The notes under the pieces: model-generated
What the model saw: the letters and a program-made list of their open reading frames with translations, nothing else
The model's database searches: none
Told to the model about the DNA's origin: nothing
Shown: positions 46,642 to 56,786 of the stretch, piece after piece
Layout of the letters: the number at the start of each line of letters is the position of its first letter
Numbering within the stretch: the first letter of the stretch is position 1
Assembly: GCF_002993335.1 (NCBI RefSeq)
Contig: NZ_PVNS01000006.1
Span: forward strand, 1 to 64,000
Reading direction: 5' to 3'
Source of the DNA: Alkalicoccus urumqiensis
Lineage (GTDB): Bacteria > Bacillota > Bacilli > Bacillales > Salisediminibacteriaceae
DNA: 64,000 bases
Program-made: the position numbers and the translations under genes

Positions 46642-47928
46642 ATGGATAAATTATTAATTGAAGGCGGTCACCCGCTTCAGGGAAGGGTCTCCGTAGATGG
46701 CGCCAAAAACAGCGCCGTTGCACTGATTCCCGCCGCAATGCTTGCGGATTCCCCGGTGACAATTGACAACCTCCCGTCGATTTCCGACGTGGACATATTA
46801 AGTGCGCTTCTGGAGGAAGCAGGAGCAGAGACACATCTGGAGACCGGATCACTTACCGTGGATCCGTCCAGCATGATTCCGATGCCGCTGCCAAACGGAA
46901 GAGTGAAAAAGCTCCGCGCCTCCTATTATATGATGGGAGCGATGCTCGGCCGGTTCAACAAAGCGGTCATCGGGCTTCCCGGGGGATGCAACCTCGGCCC
47001 GCGGCCGATTGACCAGCACATTAAAGGATTTGAAGCCCTCGGAGCGAAAGTGACGAACGAACAGGGCGCGATGTACCTGCAGGCGGACAAGCTCCGCGGT
47101 GCACGGATCTACCTGGACGTCGTCAGTGTCGGAGCGACGATCAACATCATGCTCGCGGCCGTCCGGGCGGAAGGAAAAACCGTCATCGAAAACGCAGCGA
47201 AAGAACCGGAAATTATCGATGTCGCGACCCTACTGACGAACATGGGCGCAAAAATTAAAGGAGCAGGAACGAATGTCATCCGCATCGAAGGCGTCGACCA
47301 GCTTCACGGCTGCCGCCACTCGATCATCCCGGACCGGATCGAAGCCGGCACGTACATGATCTTTGCCGCTGCGGCGGGACGCGCGGTGACGATTGATAAC
47401 GTCATTCCGCTTCACGTCGAATCACTCAGCTCCAAGCTCCGTGAAATGGGCGTCACCGTCGAGGCAGGAGACGACAGCATCTATATCGAACGGGCAGAGC
47501 ACCTCACGCCGATCGATATTAAAACGCTCGTCTATCCCGGCTTTGCGACCGACCTCCAGCAGCCGATGACGTCGCTTCTCACCCAGGCGGACGGCGCCAG
47601 CATGGTGACCGATACGATCTACCACGCCCGGTTCAAGCATACCGATGAACTGCGCCGCATGGGTGCCGACGTCAAAGTGGACGGCCGCTCCGCGCTCATT
47701 TACGGCCCGACTGCGCTTCAGGGTGCACGCGTACGCGCGACCGACCTCCGCGCCGGCGCCGCGCTCATTGCTGCCGGACTGCTCGCAGAGGGCGTCACCG
47801 AAATCACCGACGTGCATCACATCGACCGCGGCTACGCCCGCCTCGAACAGAAGCTGAGCGGACTCGGCGCTGTCATCTGGAGAGAAGGCCTGAGCGAAGA
47901 AGAACTTCAGGAAATCGAAAACTCCTAG
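46642..47928 (+). CDS. murA2: UDP-N-acetylglucosamine 1-carboxyvinyltransferase (MurZ-type)
   Basis: First committed step of peptidoglycan synthesis, adding enolpyruvate to UDP-GlcNAc. At 428 residues it is full length, with the catalytic Cys116 in [13 protein letters not shown], the residue attacked by fosfomycin. Its location between tal and rho marks it as the second paralogue (MurZ/MurAB) of Firmicutes. AAGGAAGGG lies upstream of the start. Ends [16 protein letters not shown]. Confidence 0.95.
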   Translation: MDKLLIEGGHPLQGRVSVDGAKNSAVALIPAAMLADSPVTIDNLPSISDVDILSALLEEAGAETHLETGSLTVDPSSMIPMPLPNGRVKKLRASYYMMGAMLGRFNKAVIGLPGGCNLGPRPIDQHIKGFEALGAKVTNEQGAMYLQADKLRGARIYLDVVSVGATINIMLAAVRAEGKTVIENAAKEPEIIDVATLLTNMGAKIKGAGTNVIRIEGVDQLHGCRHSIIPDRIEAGTYMIFAAAAGRAVTIDNVIPLHVESLSSKLREMGVTVEAGDDSIYIERAEHLTPIDIKTLVYPGFATDLQQPMTSLLTQADGASMVTDTIYHARFKHTDELRRMGADVKVDGRSALIYGPTALQGARVRATDLRAGAALIAAGLLAEGVTEITDVHHIDRGYARLEQKLSGLGAVIWREGLSEEELQEIENS

Positions 47929-48111
47929 GGAAAATCACGCTTGCCCCTGAACCCCGGATATGCTTAGATAGAAAGTGCTGCCGGAAGCGGATGACGCCTC
48001 CGGCAGGCGCGTATCGTCATCCCCCGATCCCGGTAATCTCCCCCGGATAGTACATAATCCCAGCAGAAGCCGTACAGGCGCCACAATAATTTAAAGGTTT
48101 GGTGAAACAAT
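47929..48111. other. rho leader region
   Basis: Two nested complementary pairs are visible (TGCCGGA/TCCGGCA and GATGACG/CGTCATC at about 47981-48021) without a T tract. In B. subtilis rho is autoregulated through its leader; the C-rich tract near 48020-48045 would suit Rho loading. Confidence 0.35.
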
Positions 48112-49395
48112 ATGGGTGTATCAATGCAGGAAATGGAGCACATGAAGCTCAAGGAGCTGTATGTGCTTGCCAAGGAGCACAAAGTCTCCTACTACAGTCA
48201 GCTCACGAAAAAAGAGCTTATTTTTGCGATTTTCAAGAAGCAGGCAGAAAACGAAGATCTTATGTTCATGGAAGGCATCCTGGAAATTATCCAGTCGGAA
48301 GGATTTGGCTTTCTCCGTTCGAACACATACAAACCGAGTCCACAGGACATTTACATCTCCGCCTCCCAGATCCGCCGCTTTAAGCTGCGAAACGGGGACC
48401 GCGTCTCCGGGAAAGTGCGGAAGCCAAAAGAAAACGAACGCTACTATGGACTGCTGCAGGTCGCGGCGGTAAACGGCGAAGATCCGGAAAACGCCGGCGA
48501 ACGCCCGCACTTCCCACAGCTCACACCGCTCTACCCCGACCGCAAAATGACGCTGGAACAGAAGCCGAACATGGTCGCCTCCCGCGTCCTGGATATGATT
48601 TCTCCTGTCGGATTCGGTCAGCGCGGACTGATCGTCGCGCCGCCGAAAGCCGGAAAGACGCTTCTGTTAAAAGAAGTGGCCAACAGCATCGCAGAAAATC
48701 ATCCCGACATGGAAATCATCGTTCTGCTGATCGACGAGCGTCCGGAGGAAGTGACGGACATGGAGCGTTCGATCAAAGGCGAAGTCGTCAGCTCCACGTT
48801 CGATGAAGTACCGGAAAACCATATCAAAACCGCCGAGCTCGTTCTCGACCGAGCGATGCGCCTCGTGGAATCGAAGAAAGATGTCGTCATTCTCATGGAC
48901 AGCATCACGCGTCTCGCGCGCGCCTACAACCTCGTCATTCCGCCGAGCGGACGCACGCTCTCCGGCGGGATCGACCCGGCGAGCTTCCACCGCCCGAAGC
49001 GCTTTTTCGGTGCAGCGAGAAACATTGAAGAAGGCGGCAGCCTGACGATTCTCGCCACCGCGCTCGTGGAAACCGGTTCGCGTATGGACGACGTCATTTA
49101 CGAAGAGTTTAAAGGAACGGGCAACATGGAGCTTCATCTGGACCGCCGCCTGGCCGAGCGCCGCATTTACCCGGCCATCGATATCCGCCGCTCCAGCACG
49201 CGCCGCGAAGAGCTTCTGCTTCCGCAGAAACAGATCGAAGACTTGTGGGCGATCCGCCGCACACTCAATGACCAGCCGGATTACATGGAGAAGTTTCTTA
49301 AAAAAGTCCGCGAAACGAAAACGAACGAAGAATTTTTCGCATCCTTCGATAAAGGCCGGCGTCCGGCCAAATCGACAAAATCAAACGACAGCTGA
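48112..49395 (+). CDS. rho: Transcription termination factor Rho
   Basis: Hexameric RNA-dependent ATPase. At 427 residues: N-terminal Rho-N helical segment ([20 protein letters not shown]), the RNA-binding cold-shock-like domain ([20 protein letters not shown]), and the RecA-like motor with Walker A ([14 protein letters not shown]) and Walker B ([16 protein letters not shown]). No long insertion is present. It stands between murA2 and the L31 gene as in Bacillus. Confidence 0.97.
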   Translation: MGVSMQEMEHMKLKELYVLAKEHKVSYYSQLTKKELIFAIFKKQAENEDLMFMEGILEIIQSEGFGFLRSNTYKPSPQDIYISASQIRRFKLRNGDRVSGKVRKPKENERYYGLLQVAAVNGEDPENAGERPHFPQLTPLYPDRKMTLEQKPNMVASRVLDMISPVGFGQRGLIVAPPKAGKTLLLKEVANSIAENHPDMEIIVLLIDERPEEVTDMERSIKGEVVSSTFDEVPENHIKTAELVLDRAMRLVESKKDVVILMDSITRLARAYNLVIPPSGRTLSGGIDPASFHRPKRFFGAARNIEEGGSLTILATALVETGSRMDDVIYEEFKGTGNMELHLDRRLAERRIYPAIDIRRSSTRREELLLPQKQIEDLWAIRRTLNDQPDYMEKFLKKVRETKTNEEFFASFDKGRRPAKSTKSNDS

Positions 49396-49397
49396 TC

Positions 49398-49433
49398 AAA
49401 AGGCACCCGGAGCCCTGCTCCGGGTGCCTTTTC
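49398..49433 (+). terminator. Terminator of rho
   Basis: AAAAGGCACCCGGAG pairs perfectly with GCTCCGGGTGCCTTTT. Confidence 0.93.
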
Positions 49434-49438
49434 GCGCG

Positions 49439-49597
49439 GTTCGTGCCACGAACGATGGATTTCGTGCCATAGAGCGGAGGTGTCGTGCCAAAAACGGAGC
49501 CGGTCGTGCCAAAAGTAAAATTTCGTGCCAAACGCCGTGCGCCGCGTGCCAGAAGGCAGCTGGTTCGTGCCAGAACCGAACGGTTTCGTGCCACGAC
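49439..49597 (+). repeat. 21-bp-period core array, type E
   Basis: Eight cores TTCGTGCCA/TGTCGTGCCA have CGTGCC at 49442, 49463, 49484, 49505, then after a 19-bp step at 49524, 49545, 49566, 49587. All other steps are 21 bp. It starts directly after the rho terminator. Confidence 0.88.
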
Positions 49598-49618
49598 CCT
49601 CAAAACCACTAATCCACC

Positions 49619-49680
49619 GCCGGCCGTCACCCCGCGGCCGGCCCTTCACCTGCTCCGGAGCGGGCAGAGGGCTGCGGAGC
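49619..49680. other. Two hairpins between the type E and F arrays
   Basis: GCCGGCCG pairs with CGGCCGGC (49619-49642), and GCTCCG with CGGAGC (49652-49680). They separate two convergently oriented arrays. Confidence 0.5.
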
Positions 49681-49705
49681 AGCGGTTATTTGGGTTTTCT
49701 CGAAT

Positions 49706-49886
49706 GGCACCGCGTCATTTCGCGAGCGTTTCGCGTCATCGTGAGCGTGTGCCGCGTCAAACTGGGAAGCGGGCGCGTCAGTTGAAGAACCGACCGCGTC
49801 ATCAGCGCAAGACCGCGTCAAAAGCAGCTCCACGCGCGTCAATAGAACGGCGTACCGCATCAAAGCAGAGCCGTACCGCGTCAGCA
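49706..49886 (-). repeat. 21-bp-period core array, type F
   Basis: Nine cores with GCGTCA (one GCATCA) at 49712, 49733, 49754, 49775, 49796, then after a 19-bp step at 49815, 49836, 49857, 49878. All other steps are 21 bp. On the minus strand this is four cores, a short step and five. Confidence 0.88.
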
Positions 49887-49890
49887 GAGA

Positions 49891-49930
49891 AACAAAAAAG
49901 AAACCGCCGGCCAAAAATCAGGCCGGCCCT
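49891..49930 (-). terminator. Minus-strand terminator beside the type F array
   Basis: GCCGGCC pairs with GGCCGGC; read on the minus strand it is followed by GGTTTCTTTTTTG. There is no minus-strand gene upstream of it here. Confidence 0.6.
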
Positions 49931-50053
49931 CTGCGGGAAAAATATGCCGAACCCCATTGCATTCAGCGGAAACGGTTGGTATAATCTTTCTATGTGTGAA
50001 CGCCTATGCACTATCTTACTCTGTTTCGAAAGATTCAGGGCGGAAGGAGTTGA

Positions 50054-50302
50054 ATGGACATGAAGCAGGCAATTCATCCAGAATACCGCAAAGTCGTATT
50101 TAAGGATTCGAGTACTGGTTTCACGTTCTTGAGCGGATCTACGTTAAACACGGATCAAACGATCGAGTGGGAAGACGGCAACACGTACCCACTGGTGACT
50201 GTGGAAGTTTCTTCTGATTCTCACCCTTTCTACACAGGGAAGCAGAAGTTTGCGGACGCAGGCGGCCGTGTGGACCGCTTCAAGAAGAAATACGGTATGT
50301 AA
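50054..50302 (+). CDS. rpmE2: Ribosomal protein L31, type B
   Basis: An 82-residue L31 of the cysteine-free (zinc-independent) type B, with [40 protein letters not shown] and [20 protein letters not shown]. No CxxC pair is present. The ATG at 50054 or 50060 could be used: AAGGAG lies 4 or 10 bases before them. It occupies the rho-tdk slot, which in B. subtilis holds the zinc-binding L31. A terminator follows. Confidence 0.93.
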   Translation: MDMKQAIHPEYRKVVFKDSSTGFTFLSGSTLNTDQTIEWEDGNTYPLVTVEVSSDSHPFYTGKQKFADAGGRVDRFKKKYGM

Positions 50303-50313
50303 GAATTCACTTG

Positions 50314-50347
50314 AAACAGGCAGGATTTCCGTTCTGCCTGTTTTTTT
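50314..50347 (+). terminator. Terminator of rpmE2
   Basis: AAACAGGCAG pairs with CTGCCTGTTT, then four further Ts. Confidence 0.9.
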
Positions 50348-50446
50348 ATCGCTTTTTTGCCGAAGTGTGACAAAGGACGGTTGTCCAGCCGGCCTGCGGC
50401 GCGTAGGCTGAATGTATACATATTTCATGGAACAGGAGCGGTGCCC

Positions 50447-51076
50447 ATGCATCTCACGCGAAAAGAAGGGTGGATCGAAGTGGTCTGCGGAAGCATGTTT
50501 TCCGGAAAATCCGAGGAACTGATCCGGCGCGTCCGGCGGGCCAGCTTCGGACGCCAGAAAATACAGGTCTTCAAACCACAGCTCGACGACCGCTACAGCG
50601 AACAGGAAGTCGTCTCCCACAACGGAACCAAAGTTTTTGCCTATCCGGTGACAGACGCCGAGGATATTTACACGCTGCTGCACAAAGATACGCAGGTCGT
50701 CGCCATTGATGAGATACAGTTTTTCGATGCCCCGATCGTCGACGTCGTCCAGACACTCGCCGATGACAACCGGCGCGTCATCTGTGCCGGACTCGATCAG
50801 GATTTCCGCGGCGAACCGTTCGGCTGCATGCCGGCGCTCATGTCACTCGCCGAAACCGTCACGAAACTTCAGGCCATCTGTCTCTCCTGCGGGTCACCTG
50901 CCAGCAGAACACAGCGGCTGATCGACGGACAGCCGGCCTCCTACAACGATCCGATTATCCTCGTCGGCGCTGATGAATCGTACGAACCGCGCTGCCGCCA
51001 CTGCCATGAAGTGCCCGGCAGGCCGAAAACGACGCACGTTCACGCCGTCAATCTGGCACGAAGTGAAAACGACTAA
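50447..51076 (+). CDS. tdk: Thymidine kinase
   Basis: Type II thymidine kinase phosphorylating thymidine in the salvage pathway. At 209 residues it has the P-loop [14 protein letters not shown], the Asp-Glu of AIDEIQFFD, the lasso region with zinc ligands CLSCG and CRHCHE. An upstream in-frame start is possible, but AGGAG at 50434 supports MHLTRKEGW. Order rho-rpmE-tdk-prfA is conserved, though here two other genes and a redox enzyme are inserted before prfA. Confidence 0.95.
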   Translation: MHLTRKEGWIEVVCGSMFSGKSEELIRRVRRASFGRQKIQVFKPQLDDRYSEQEVVSHNGTKVFAYPVTDAEDIYTLLHKDTQVVAIDEIQFFDAPIVDVVQTLADDNRRVICAGLDQDFRGEPFGCMPALMSLAETVTKLQAICLSCGSPASRTQRLIDGQPASYNDPIILVGADESYEPRCRHCHEVPGRPKTTHVHAVNLARSEND

Positions 51077-51086
51077 ACGGCCACAG

Positions 51087-51114
51087 CTCTCACCGGATGG
51101 TGGGAGTTTTTTTG
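51087..51114 (+). terminator. Terminator of tdk
   Basis: CTCTCACC pairs with GGTGGGAG, followed by seven Ts. Confidence 0.85.
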
Positions 51115-51216
51115 TGACAATAACAGGTGAGTCGATGGATGTATTTTCCACGATCTGGTTGAAAGGGCCTCCCGGCTGAGGTACAATCAATCCGACAAAC
51201 CTAAGGGGGAACGATC

Positions 51217-52902
51217 ATGCTGAAACAGGGACTTGCCGCACTGGCACTCGGCACGGCGCTGCTCGCAGGAAGTGTACATAACGCAGACGCCGCCGAACGG
51301 GAATTAATGTTTATTATGGATACAAGGCAGTACTACGAAAACAACTCGGTGTACCTCGCCCAGGCACCGCACGAAATCATCAACGGGGTGACGTTTGTGT
51401 CCATGCGCTCCTTATCCGAGCGTCTCGGCGCAGAGCTTACATACAATCCGGCCACCCGTGCCTACACACTAGACTACCTCGGCACCACGCTCGGTTATGC
51501 TGCAGGCGCCGGGCATTTCTGGATCGATGGGGACAAAGCCTCCTTCCGAAGCGGCGAAGCCCACCTGAAAAACGGCTCGCTCATGGTGCCGCTCCGCGAA
51601 ACGACCGAGGCGCTCGGCATGCGCGTCCGCCACGATAAAGGCGAAGGCAAAGTCTTTCTTAACTGGCAGACGGCACCGGAAGCCCCGGCTTCACTGGAAC
51701 TGCATCTGCCGAAAACGACGTTTGCCATGGGTGAACCGATCCCGTATGAATGGAGAGCGGACGGCTTCGATCTGGACAGTGCCGATGTCACGTATACCAA
51801 CAACGAACGCGGCTTTTTCACACCGGGAACGAAAACGATTCGTGCTGAGACCGTCGTAAACGGGCAGACGATCCGTGTGGAAGAGGAGATTGAGATAACC
51901 GGAGAACAGCTTTACAGCGAAGCGGAATTCGAGCGTCGTTTTTCCCGTCCGGGAGAGCTTGTTGATGTGAATGGGACGGCGGTTCTCGGGATGGAGCAGG
52001 TCGTTCCGCGCGCAGAGGCCGGGGAGCGTGTGCTTCTCCGGAGTAACAATCCGGAGCGTGTAACGGAGCCGGGGGTGTATTATGAGGATACGATCGACGG
52101 GAAGGCGAGAGTGCTGGTGCATCATGAGAATGCGCTGGACGTGCCGATGCGTCTGGAGGCTGTGGTGAAAAATCCGTCGGACGGGGAGCTTGCGGTGACG
52201 GAGACAAGGATCGGTACAGCTGGTCCGACGAAGTTTCCGAGTGCGTCCGGTCAGGCTGCCGTAGCGCGTTTTCTGGACAGCTCCCATATGAATGCGGTCG
52301 TCTACGCGCCGGGAGCAGAAGGGATCATCGGCTGGGAGCTGATCGAGAAGTGGATCGATCCGGGCATGACAGCGACGATGTATTTGGATGTGGAAACGGA
52401 CGGGGAGGCGGAAGTACTCGTGCGGGCGGTGACGCAGAAGGAGCCGGAAGCGGAAACAATCGTGCCGCGTGCGGAGAAGCACACGCGGGGAACTTTCGCC
52501 GAAGGGGACCGGACACTCTTTCTGCAGGAGACTGCCGGGCGGACGCCGCAGCGTGTCGTGCTTGGTGACGGTGGCGTGGATCCTTATGTGACGGGAGTGG
52601 ACGCGTATACAGGTCTTTCGGAGACGAACTTCGGCAACCGCGGTGTGCACTATACGCTTTCCGGCACCGTGGCTGAGGATACCGGCATTTTTGTCAATCC
52701 GCGCGGCGGCATTTACAGCGGAGCGTTTCTCGTAAACGGAGAGGTCGTCACCGGATCGCTGGCTTCCTCCGGAAAGGCGCTGAAGCTGTATCAGACAGGG
52801 GAGGAAGAAGAGGATGTCACGATCGAATTCATCCCGGCCTCCGGAAGCAACCTGCCGTTGCAGCTTCTGTTCCAGCCGCTCTCGGATACATCCCTTGAAT
52901 AA
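51217..52902 (+). CDS. Secreted multi-domain protein with copper amine oxidase N-terminal-like domain
   Basis: A 561-residue exported protein. A signal peptide (MLKQGLAALALGTALLAGSV, cleaved near NADAAE) precedes a stalk-like domain (~30-145: TFVSMRSLSERLGAELTYN, GSLMVPLRETTEALGMRVRH). The remainder is beta-rich, with segments resembling intracellular-proteinase-inhibitor or Ig-like modules (LPKTTFAMGEPIPYEWRADG) and no catalytic signature. Asp/Glu-rich. Probably a wall- or medium-located protein; it shares its N-terminal module with the gene at 7290. Confidence 0.72.
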   Translation: MLKQGLAALALGTALLAGSVHNADAAERELMFIMDTRQYYENNSVYLAQAPHEIINGVTFVSMRSLSERLGAELTYNPATRAYTLDYLGTTLGYAAGAGHFWIDGDKASFRSGEAHLKNGSLMVPLRETTEALGMRVRHDKGEGKVFLNWQTAPEAPASLELHLPKTTFAMGEPIPYEWRADGFDLDSADVTYTNNERGFFTPGTKTIRAETVVNGQTIRVEEEIEITGEQLYSEAEFERRFSRPGELVDVNGTAVLGMEQVVPRAEAGERVLLRSNNPERVTEPGVYYEDTIDGKARVLVHHENALDVPMRLEAVVKNPSDGELAVTETRIGTAGPTKFPSASGQAAVARFLDSSHMNAVVYAPGAEGIIGWELIEKWIDPGMTATMYLDVETDGEAEVLVRAVTQKEPEAETIVPRAEKHTRGTFAEGDRTLFLQETAGRTPQRVVLGDGGVDPYVTGVDAYTGLSETNFGNRGVHYTLSGTVAEDTGIFVNPRGGIYSGAFLVNGEVVTGSLASSGKALKLYQTGEEEEDVTIEFIPASGSNLPLQLLFQPLSDTSLE

Positions 52903-52910
52903 GCGTCATG

Positions 52911-52936
52911 AGCTGTCCTCCGGGGCAGCTTTTTTC
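52911..52936 (+). terminator. Terminator after the secreted-protein gene
   Basis: AGCTGTCC and GGGGCAGCT pair with G-U help, followed by six Ts. Confidence 0.75.
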
Positions 52937-53029
52937 ATGGCTGAGGTAAGCGGCGAGGCATGCTTCTTCTGAAAAAACGTTTCTCATAGGTAGGCGGCTG
53001 GAGCGCCGGGAGTCTGCGGCCGGTGGACG

Positions 53030-53190
53030 GGAAGTGGGAATCTGCCGGTGCGTTGTGGGAATCCGGGAGGGAGAAGCTGGACTTTTCGACTCGTTTGGGA
53101 ACGACCCCCTGAGTTGTGGGACTGGCAGACGAAGTTATCGGACTCCAGGGCGCCGTTATGAGACTTTCCCCCTCCGTTATGAGACTCCGC
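53030..53190 (+). repeat. 21-bp-period core array, type A, copy 2
   Basis: Eight cores start at 53035, 53056, 53077, then after an 18-bp step at 53095, 53116, 53137, 53158, 53179. Other steps are 21 bp. It matches the array at 6931 core for core except that one unit of the first half is missing. An in-frame stop at about 53110 breaks the frame that is open in the other copy. Confidence 0.85.
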
Positions 53191-53346
53191 CGCCGCTCCC
53201 CGGCAGCAGCACTTTCGTTTTTCGGATTACAGCCGGCGGTTCCAGGGGGCCGAACGCGATATAGGACTTTCCTCAAAAAAATTGATAAAAAAGATGCCTT
53301 TGGAACGAATCCTTTTTACACTGTCTGCGTCTACCCTGGTAGAACA

Positions 53347-53372
53347 CAGCAGAGGGCCCTCCAAAAATCTGT
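53347..53372 (+). repeat. Short motif shared with 2328-2353
   Basis: CAGCAGAGGGCC followed by CTCC, an A run and CTGT, 35 bp before the deacetylase start. Confidence 0.55.
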
Positions 53373-53406
53373 GTCCACGTTAATCAGAGGACTGGGGGAA
53401 GTGTCA

Positions 53407-54240
53407 ATGAAACAGGGATTATTTACAGCTGCCGCGTTTATCGCGGGGATGCTGGTCATGTTTGTGCTGCAGCAGGTGGTGTTTGCCGCAGAGGAACAGC
53501 CGGAGGTGGAGCTTCCGGTGCTGATGTACCATGATTTTCAACCGGGGAAGGCTGATTCGATTACCGTGCCGCCGGACGTGTTTGAAGAGCAGCTGGCTGC
53601 GCTTAATGAAGCAGGCTACACGAGTATCACGCTCGAAGAGATCCACGCGTACCGGGCGGAAGGAGCAGCACTTCCGGAGAAACCGGTGCTGATCACCTTC
53701 GACGACGGCTACCGCTCGAATTATGAGTATGCCTATCCGGCGCTTCAGGAAGCCGGCATGCATGCGGTCATCTTTGCGATTGCCGAAAGAAGAGAAAGCG
53801 GCGCGGACAACCACTTTACGTGGGAGGAAGCGCGGGAGATGGAAGCAGAAGGAACCGTGTCCATCCAGCATCATACATATGATATGCACTACCTGCACGA
53901 GGGTGAAACCGGCGCAGAAGAAGCGTCGCTCATCAGCCGGACGCCGGAGGAGACGGAGCTGGAATATGAAATGAGAGTCCGGGCTGATCTTGCCAAAGCG
54001 AAAGAGCTCATGGAAATGGAGCTGGATACACCGGTCACCGCTTTTTCGTTTCCGTTCGGTAAATACAACGAGTTCAGCGTCGATATTTCCCGGGAAATGG
54101 GGATGCCGCTTCTGTTCACGATTCATCCGGTCATGAACGAGCAGGAGCATCTGGAAGCCGGCATGCTGCACCGGTTTAACGTGCCGGGGGATATGAACGG
54201 AGACGAACTCATTGCGATGCTTGAAAACGAACGCCCGTAA
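53407..54240 (+). CDS. Polysaccharide deacetylase (NodB domain)
   Basis: A 277-residue exported or membrane-anchored deacetylase. Residues ~5-27 form an uncleaved or signal segment (FIAGMLVMFVLQQVVFA). The NodB domain has the catalytic motif LITFDDGYRSNYEYAYPALQ and the metal histidines in SIQHHTYDMH, and PVLMYHDF at its start. Such enzymes remove acetyl groups from peptidoglycan or poly-N-acetylglucosamine. The frame is open upstream through a repeat array, but the first plausible start is 53407 (GGGGGAAG upstream). Confidence 0.87.
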   Translation: MKQGLFTAAAFIAGMLVMFVLQQVVFAAEEQPEVELPVLMYHDFQPGKADSITVPPDVFEEQLAALNEAGYTSITLEEIHAYRAEGAALPEKPVLITFDDGYRSNYEYAYPALQEAGMHAVIFAIAERRESGADNHFTWEEAREMEAEGTVSIQHHTYDMHYLHEGETGAEEASLISRTPEETELEYEMRVRADLAKAKELMEMELDTPVTAFSFPFGKYNEFSVDISREMGMPLLFTIHPVMNEQEHLEAGMLHRFNVPGDMNGDELIAMLENERP

Positions 54241-54290
54241 CTCGTTTTCTCAGGTACCTCTAAGGGTATAGACAAAAAGGAGGTGCTGTC

Positions 54291-55619
54291 ATGAAGATGA
54301 TCATTATCGGCGGCGACGCAGCAGGAATGAGCGCTGCCATGCAGATTGTACACAAACGAAAAGACGCAGAGATTACGGTGCTGGAGCGGGGAAACGTCTA
54401 CTCCTACGCCCAGTGCGGCCTGCCTTATTACTTAAGTGATACGATTCCGGATACGGATGAGCTGATCGCGCGGTCGATTGACTTTTTCAGGGAAAAGGGG
54501 ATCGATGCACGGGTGTTTCACGAAGTGACGCACGTCGATGCAGAGAAGCAGATGGTATACGGTACGAATCTGGAAAACGGGGAAGCGTTTGAGCTGCCGT
54601 ACGATACGCTTCTTGCTGCATCCGGCGGAAGCCCGGATATGATACCGGTCGGCGGAGCGGAACTTGAAGGCATTCATACGATGAAGACGATTCCGGATAT
54701 CGAGAAGATCAAGCAGGATTTTAAGGATAAAGAGCACATCACGATTATCGGCGCGGGCTACATTGGACTCGAGGCGGCGGAGAACCTCCGTGAAGCGGGG
54801 AAAAGTGTCCGGATTATCAACCGCTCGGACCGTCTCGGCAGCGGGTTTGATGAATACATCAGCGATGCGCTGAAAGCCGAGGCGCATGACTATGATGTGG
54901 AGCTCGTGCTGAAGGAGGACGTTCACGGCTTTGTCGATGACGGAAGCGGCCGCGTGCGCGCAGTACAGACGAACCGCGGCACGTATCAGACGGACGGTGT
55001 ACTCGTCGCGGTCGGCATTACACCGAATACGTCATATTTGAACGGAACCGGCGTTCATCTGCATGCATCCGGCGCAGTGAAAGTCGACGCGTATATGCGC
55101 ACGAACGTCAAAAATATTTATGCAGCGGGAGACTGCGCAACGCAGTACCACCGCGTGAAGGAAGTGGACGACTACGTTCCGCTCGGCACCCACGCGAACA
55201 AGCAGGGACGTATCGCCGGAGCGAACATTTCCGGAGAGCGGAAGACGTTCCAGGGCATGCTCGGCACGGCGATTTTCCGCTTTTTCCGGCTGACGGTCGG
55301 CCGCACCGGTATATCCATGGTCGAAGCTGAAGAGGCTGGCTTCGATGTTTCCTGTGAAACGTTCGAACCGTCGCCGATTGCCGGTTATTTCCCGGGCAAT
55401 AAAGCATTCAAAATGGAAATGATTAAAGACAATCAGAGCGGCCGGCTCATCGGTCTTCAGGCAGCCGGCGTGCACGGTGTGGATAAACGTATCGATACGG
55501 CATCTGTCATGATCTACAATGAGATGACCGTCGATGACATTCAAAACCTGGATATCAGCTATGCACCGCCGTTTAATTCCACGTGGGACCCGATTCAAAA
55601 AGCGGCACGAAGATTATAA
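54291..55619 (+). CDS. cdr: CoA-disulfide reductase / FAD-NAD(P) disulfide oxidoreductase
   Basis: A 442-residue single-cysteine member of the pyridine nucleotide-disulfide oxidoreductases. FAD motif IIGGDAAGMSAAMQIV, active Cys42 in YSYAQCGLPYYLSD, NAD(P) motif IIGAGYIGLEAAENLREAG, and AAGDCATQYHRV. The single Cys in that position marks CoA-disulfide reductases and NADH oxidases/peroxidases; the former fits Bacillus best. AAAGGAGG precedes the start. It sits alone between the deacetylase and prfA. Confidence 0.85.
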   Translation: MKMIIIGGDAAGMSAAMQIVHKRKDAEITVLERGNVYSYAQCGLPYYLSDTIPDTDELIARSIDFFREKGIDARVFHEVTHVDAEKQMVYGTNLENGEAFELPYDTLLAASGGSPDMIPVGGAELEGIHTMKTIPDIEKIKQDFKDKEHITIIGAGYIGLEAAENLREAGKSVRIINRSDRLGSGFDEYISDALKAEAHDYDVELVLKEDVHGFVDDGSGRVRAVQTNRGTYQTDGVLVAVGITPNTSYLNGTGVHLHASGAVKVDAYMRTNVKNIYAAGDCATQYHRVKEVDDYVPLGTHANKQGRIAGANISGERKTFQGMLGTAIFRFFRLTVGRTGISMVEAEEAGFDVSCETFEPSPIAGYFPGNKAFKMEMIKDNQSGRLIGLQAAGVHGVDKRIDTASVMIYNEMTVDDIQNLDISYAPPFNSTWDPIQKAARRL

Positions 55620-55717
55620 ACGCACCTGCCTCCGGTCTCTGTACCGGGGGCGGTTTGCATTCCGGCCGGACAGGTTCTATACTGAAGAGAGGTATTTATA
55701 AGGAGAGGTGAAGTAAG

Positions 55718-56782
55718 GTGTTTGACCGCCTTCAGGCAGTAGAGGACCGGTACGATCAGCTGACAGAGTTACTGATGGACCCGGATGTAATTAATGATAC
55801 GAAAAAGCTTCGTGATTATTCCAAAGAACAGTCGGATATTCAGGAAACGGTGGAAGCGTACCGCCGCTACAAAGATATTAAGCAGCAGTATGAGGACGCG
55901 AAGGAAATGCTTAATGAAAACGATCCGGAAATGAAAGAGATGGCAAAAGCTGAAATGGATGAGCTGTCCCCGCAGATTCCGGAGCTCGAGGAAAAGCTGC
56001 GTGTGCTTCTTATTCCGAAGGATCCAAACGATGATAAGAACGTCATCGTGGAAGTCCGCGGTGCAGCCGGCGGCGATGAAGCGGCGCTTTTCGCAGGCGA
56101 CTTGTACCGGATGTATTCCCGGTACGCGGACCGCCAGGGATGGAAAATTGAAGTCATTGAAGCGAATGACACCGGACTCGGCGGCTTCAAGGAAGTCGTT
56201 TTCAGCGTGAACGGCAAAGGGGCATTCTCCCGGCTGAAGTATGAGAACGGGGCCCACCGCGTACAGCGTGTACCGTCGACCGAATCCGGCGGACGGATTC
56301 ATACGTCGACTGCGACCGTTGCGGTACTCCCGGAAGCGGAGGAAGTGGAAGTGGATATCCACGAGAAGGATATCCGTGTCGATACGTTTGCCTCCAGCGG
56401 ACCGGGCGGGCAGAGCGTCAACACGACGATGTCTGCCGTACGCCTGACGCACGTGCCTACAGGGACCGTCGTGTCCTGTCAGGACGAAAAATCGCAGATT
56501 AAAAACAAAGAGAAAGCGATGAAAGTTCTCCGTGCCCGGATCTACGACAAGTTTCAGCGTGAAGCGCAGGCGGAGTACGACGAGCACCGGAAATCGGCTG
56601 TCGGCTCCGGCGACCGCTCCGAGCGGATCCGCACGTATAACTTTCCACAGAGCCGCGTCACCGATCACCGCATCGGCCTGACGCTGCAGAAGCTCGATCA
56701 AATTCTCGAAGGCGGACTGGATGAAGTGATCGACCCGCTCATCATTGAAGAGCAGTCCCGCCTCATGCAGAATGCGGAGTAA
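55718..56782 (+). CDS. prfA: Peptide chain release factor 1
   Basis: Recognises UAA and UAG and triggers peptide release. At 354 residues it is complete, with the GGQ motif in [20 protein letters not shown] and the codon-recognition region before it ([20 protein letters not shown]). The start is GTG with GGAGAGGTG upstream. The gene is 4 bp from prmC, which methylates the GGQ glutamine of this protein. Confidence 0.96.
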   Translation: MFDRLQAVEDRYDQLTELLMDPDVINDTKKLRDYSKEQSDIQETVEAYRRYKDIKQQYEDAKEMLNENDPEMKEMAKAEMDELSPQIPELEEKLRVLLIPKDPNDDKNVIVEVRGAAGGDEAALFAGDLYRMYSRYADRQGWKIEVIEANDTGLGGFKEVVFSVNGKGAFSRLKYENGAHRVQRVPSTESGGRIHTSTATVAVLPEAEEVEVDIHEKDIRVDTFASSGPGGQSVNTTMSAVRLTHVPTGTVVSCQDEKSQIKNKEKAMKVLRARIYDKFQREAQAEYDEHRKSAVGSGDRSERIRTYNFPQSRVTDHRIGLTLQKLDQILEGGLDEVIDPLIIEEQSRLMQNAE

Positions 56783-56786
56783 GCAG

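Noticed and set aside
49439-49886. CRISPR array
   Set aside because: Regular spacing suggested it, but the conserved cores are only 6-10 bp and the variable parts 11-14 bp, far below CRISPR repeat and spacer lengths, and no cas genes are nearby.
53116-53406. Long N-terminal extension of the deacetylase
   Set aside because: The open frame runs back through the type A array, which is non-coding, and the signal-like segment starts at 53407.
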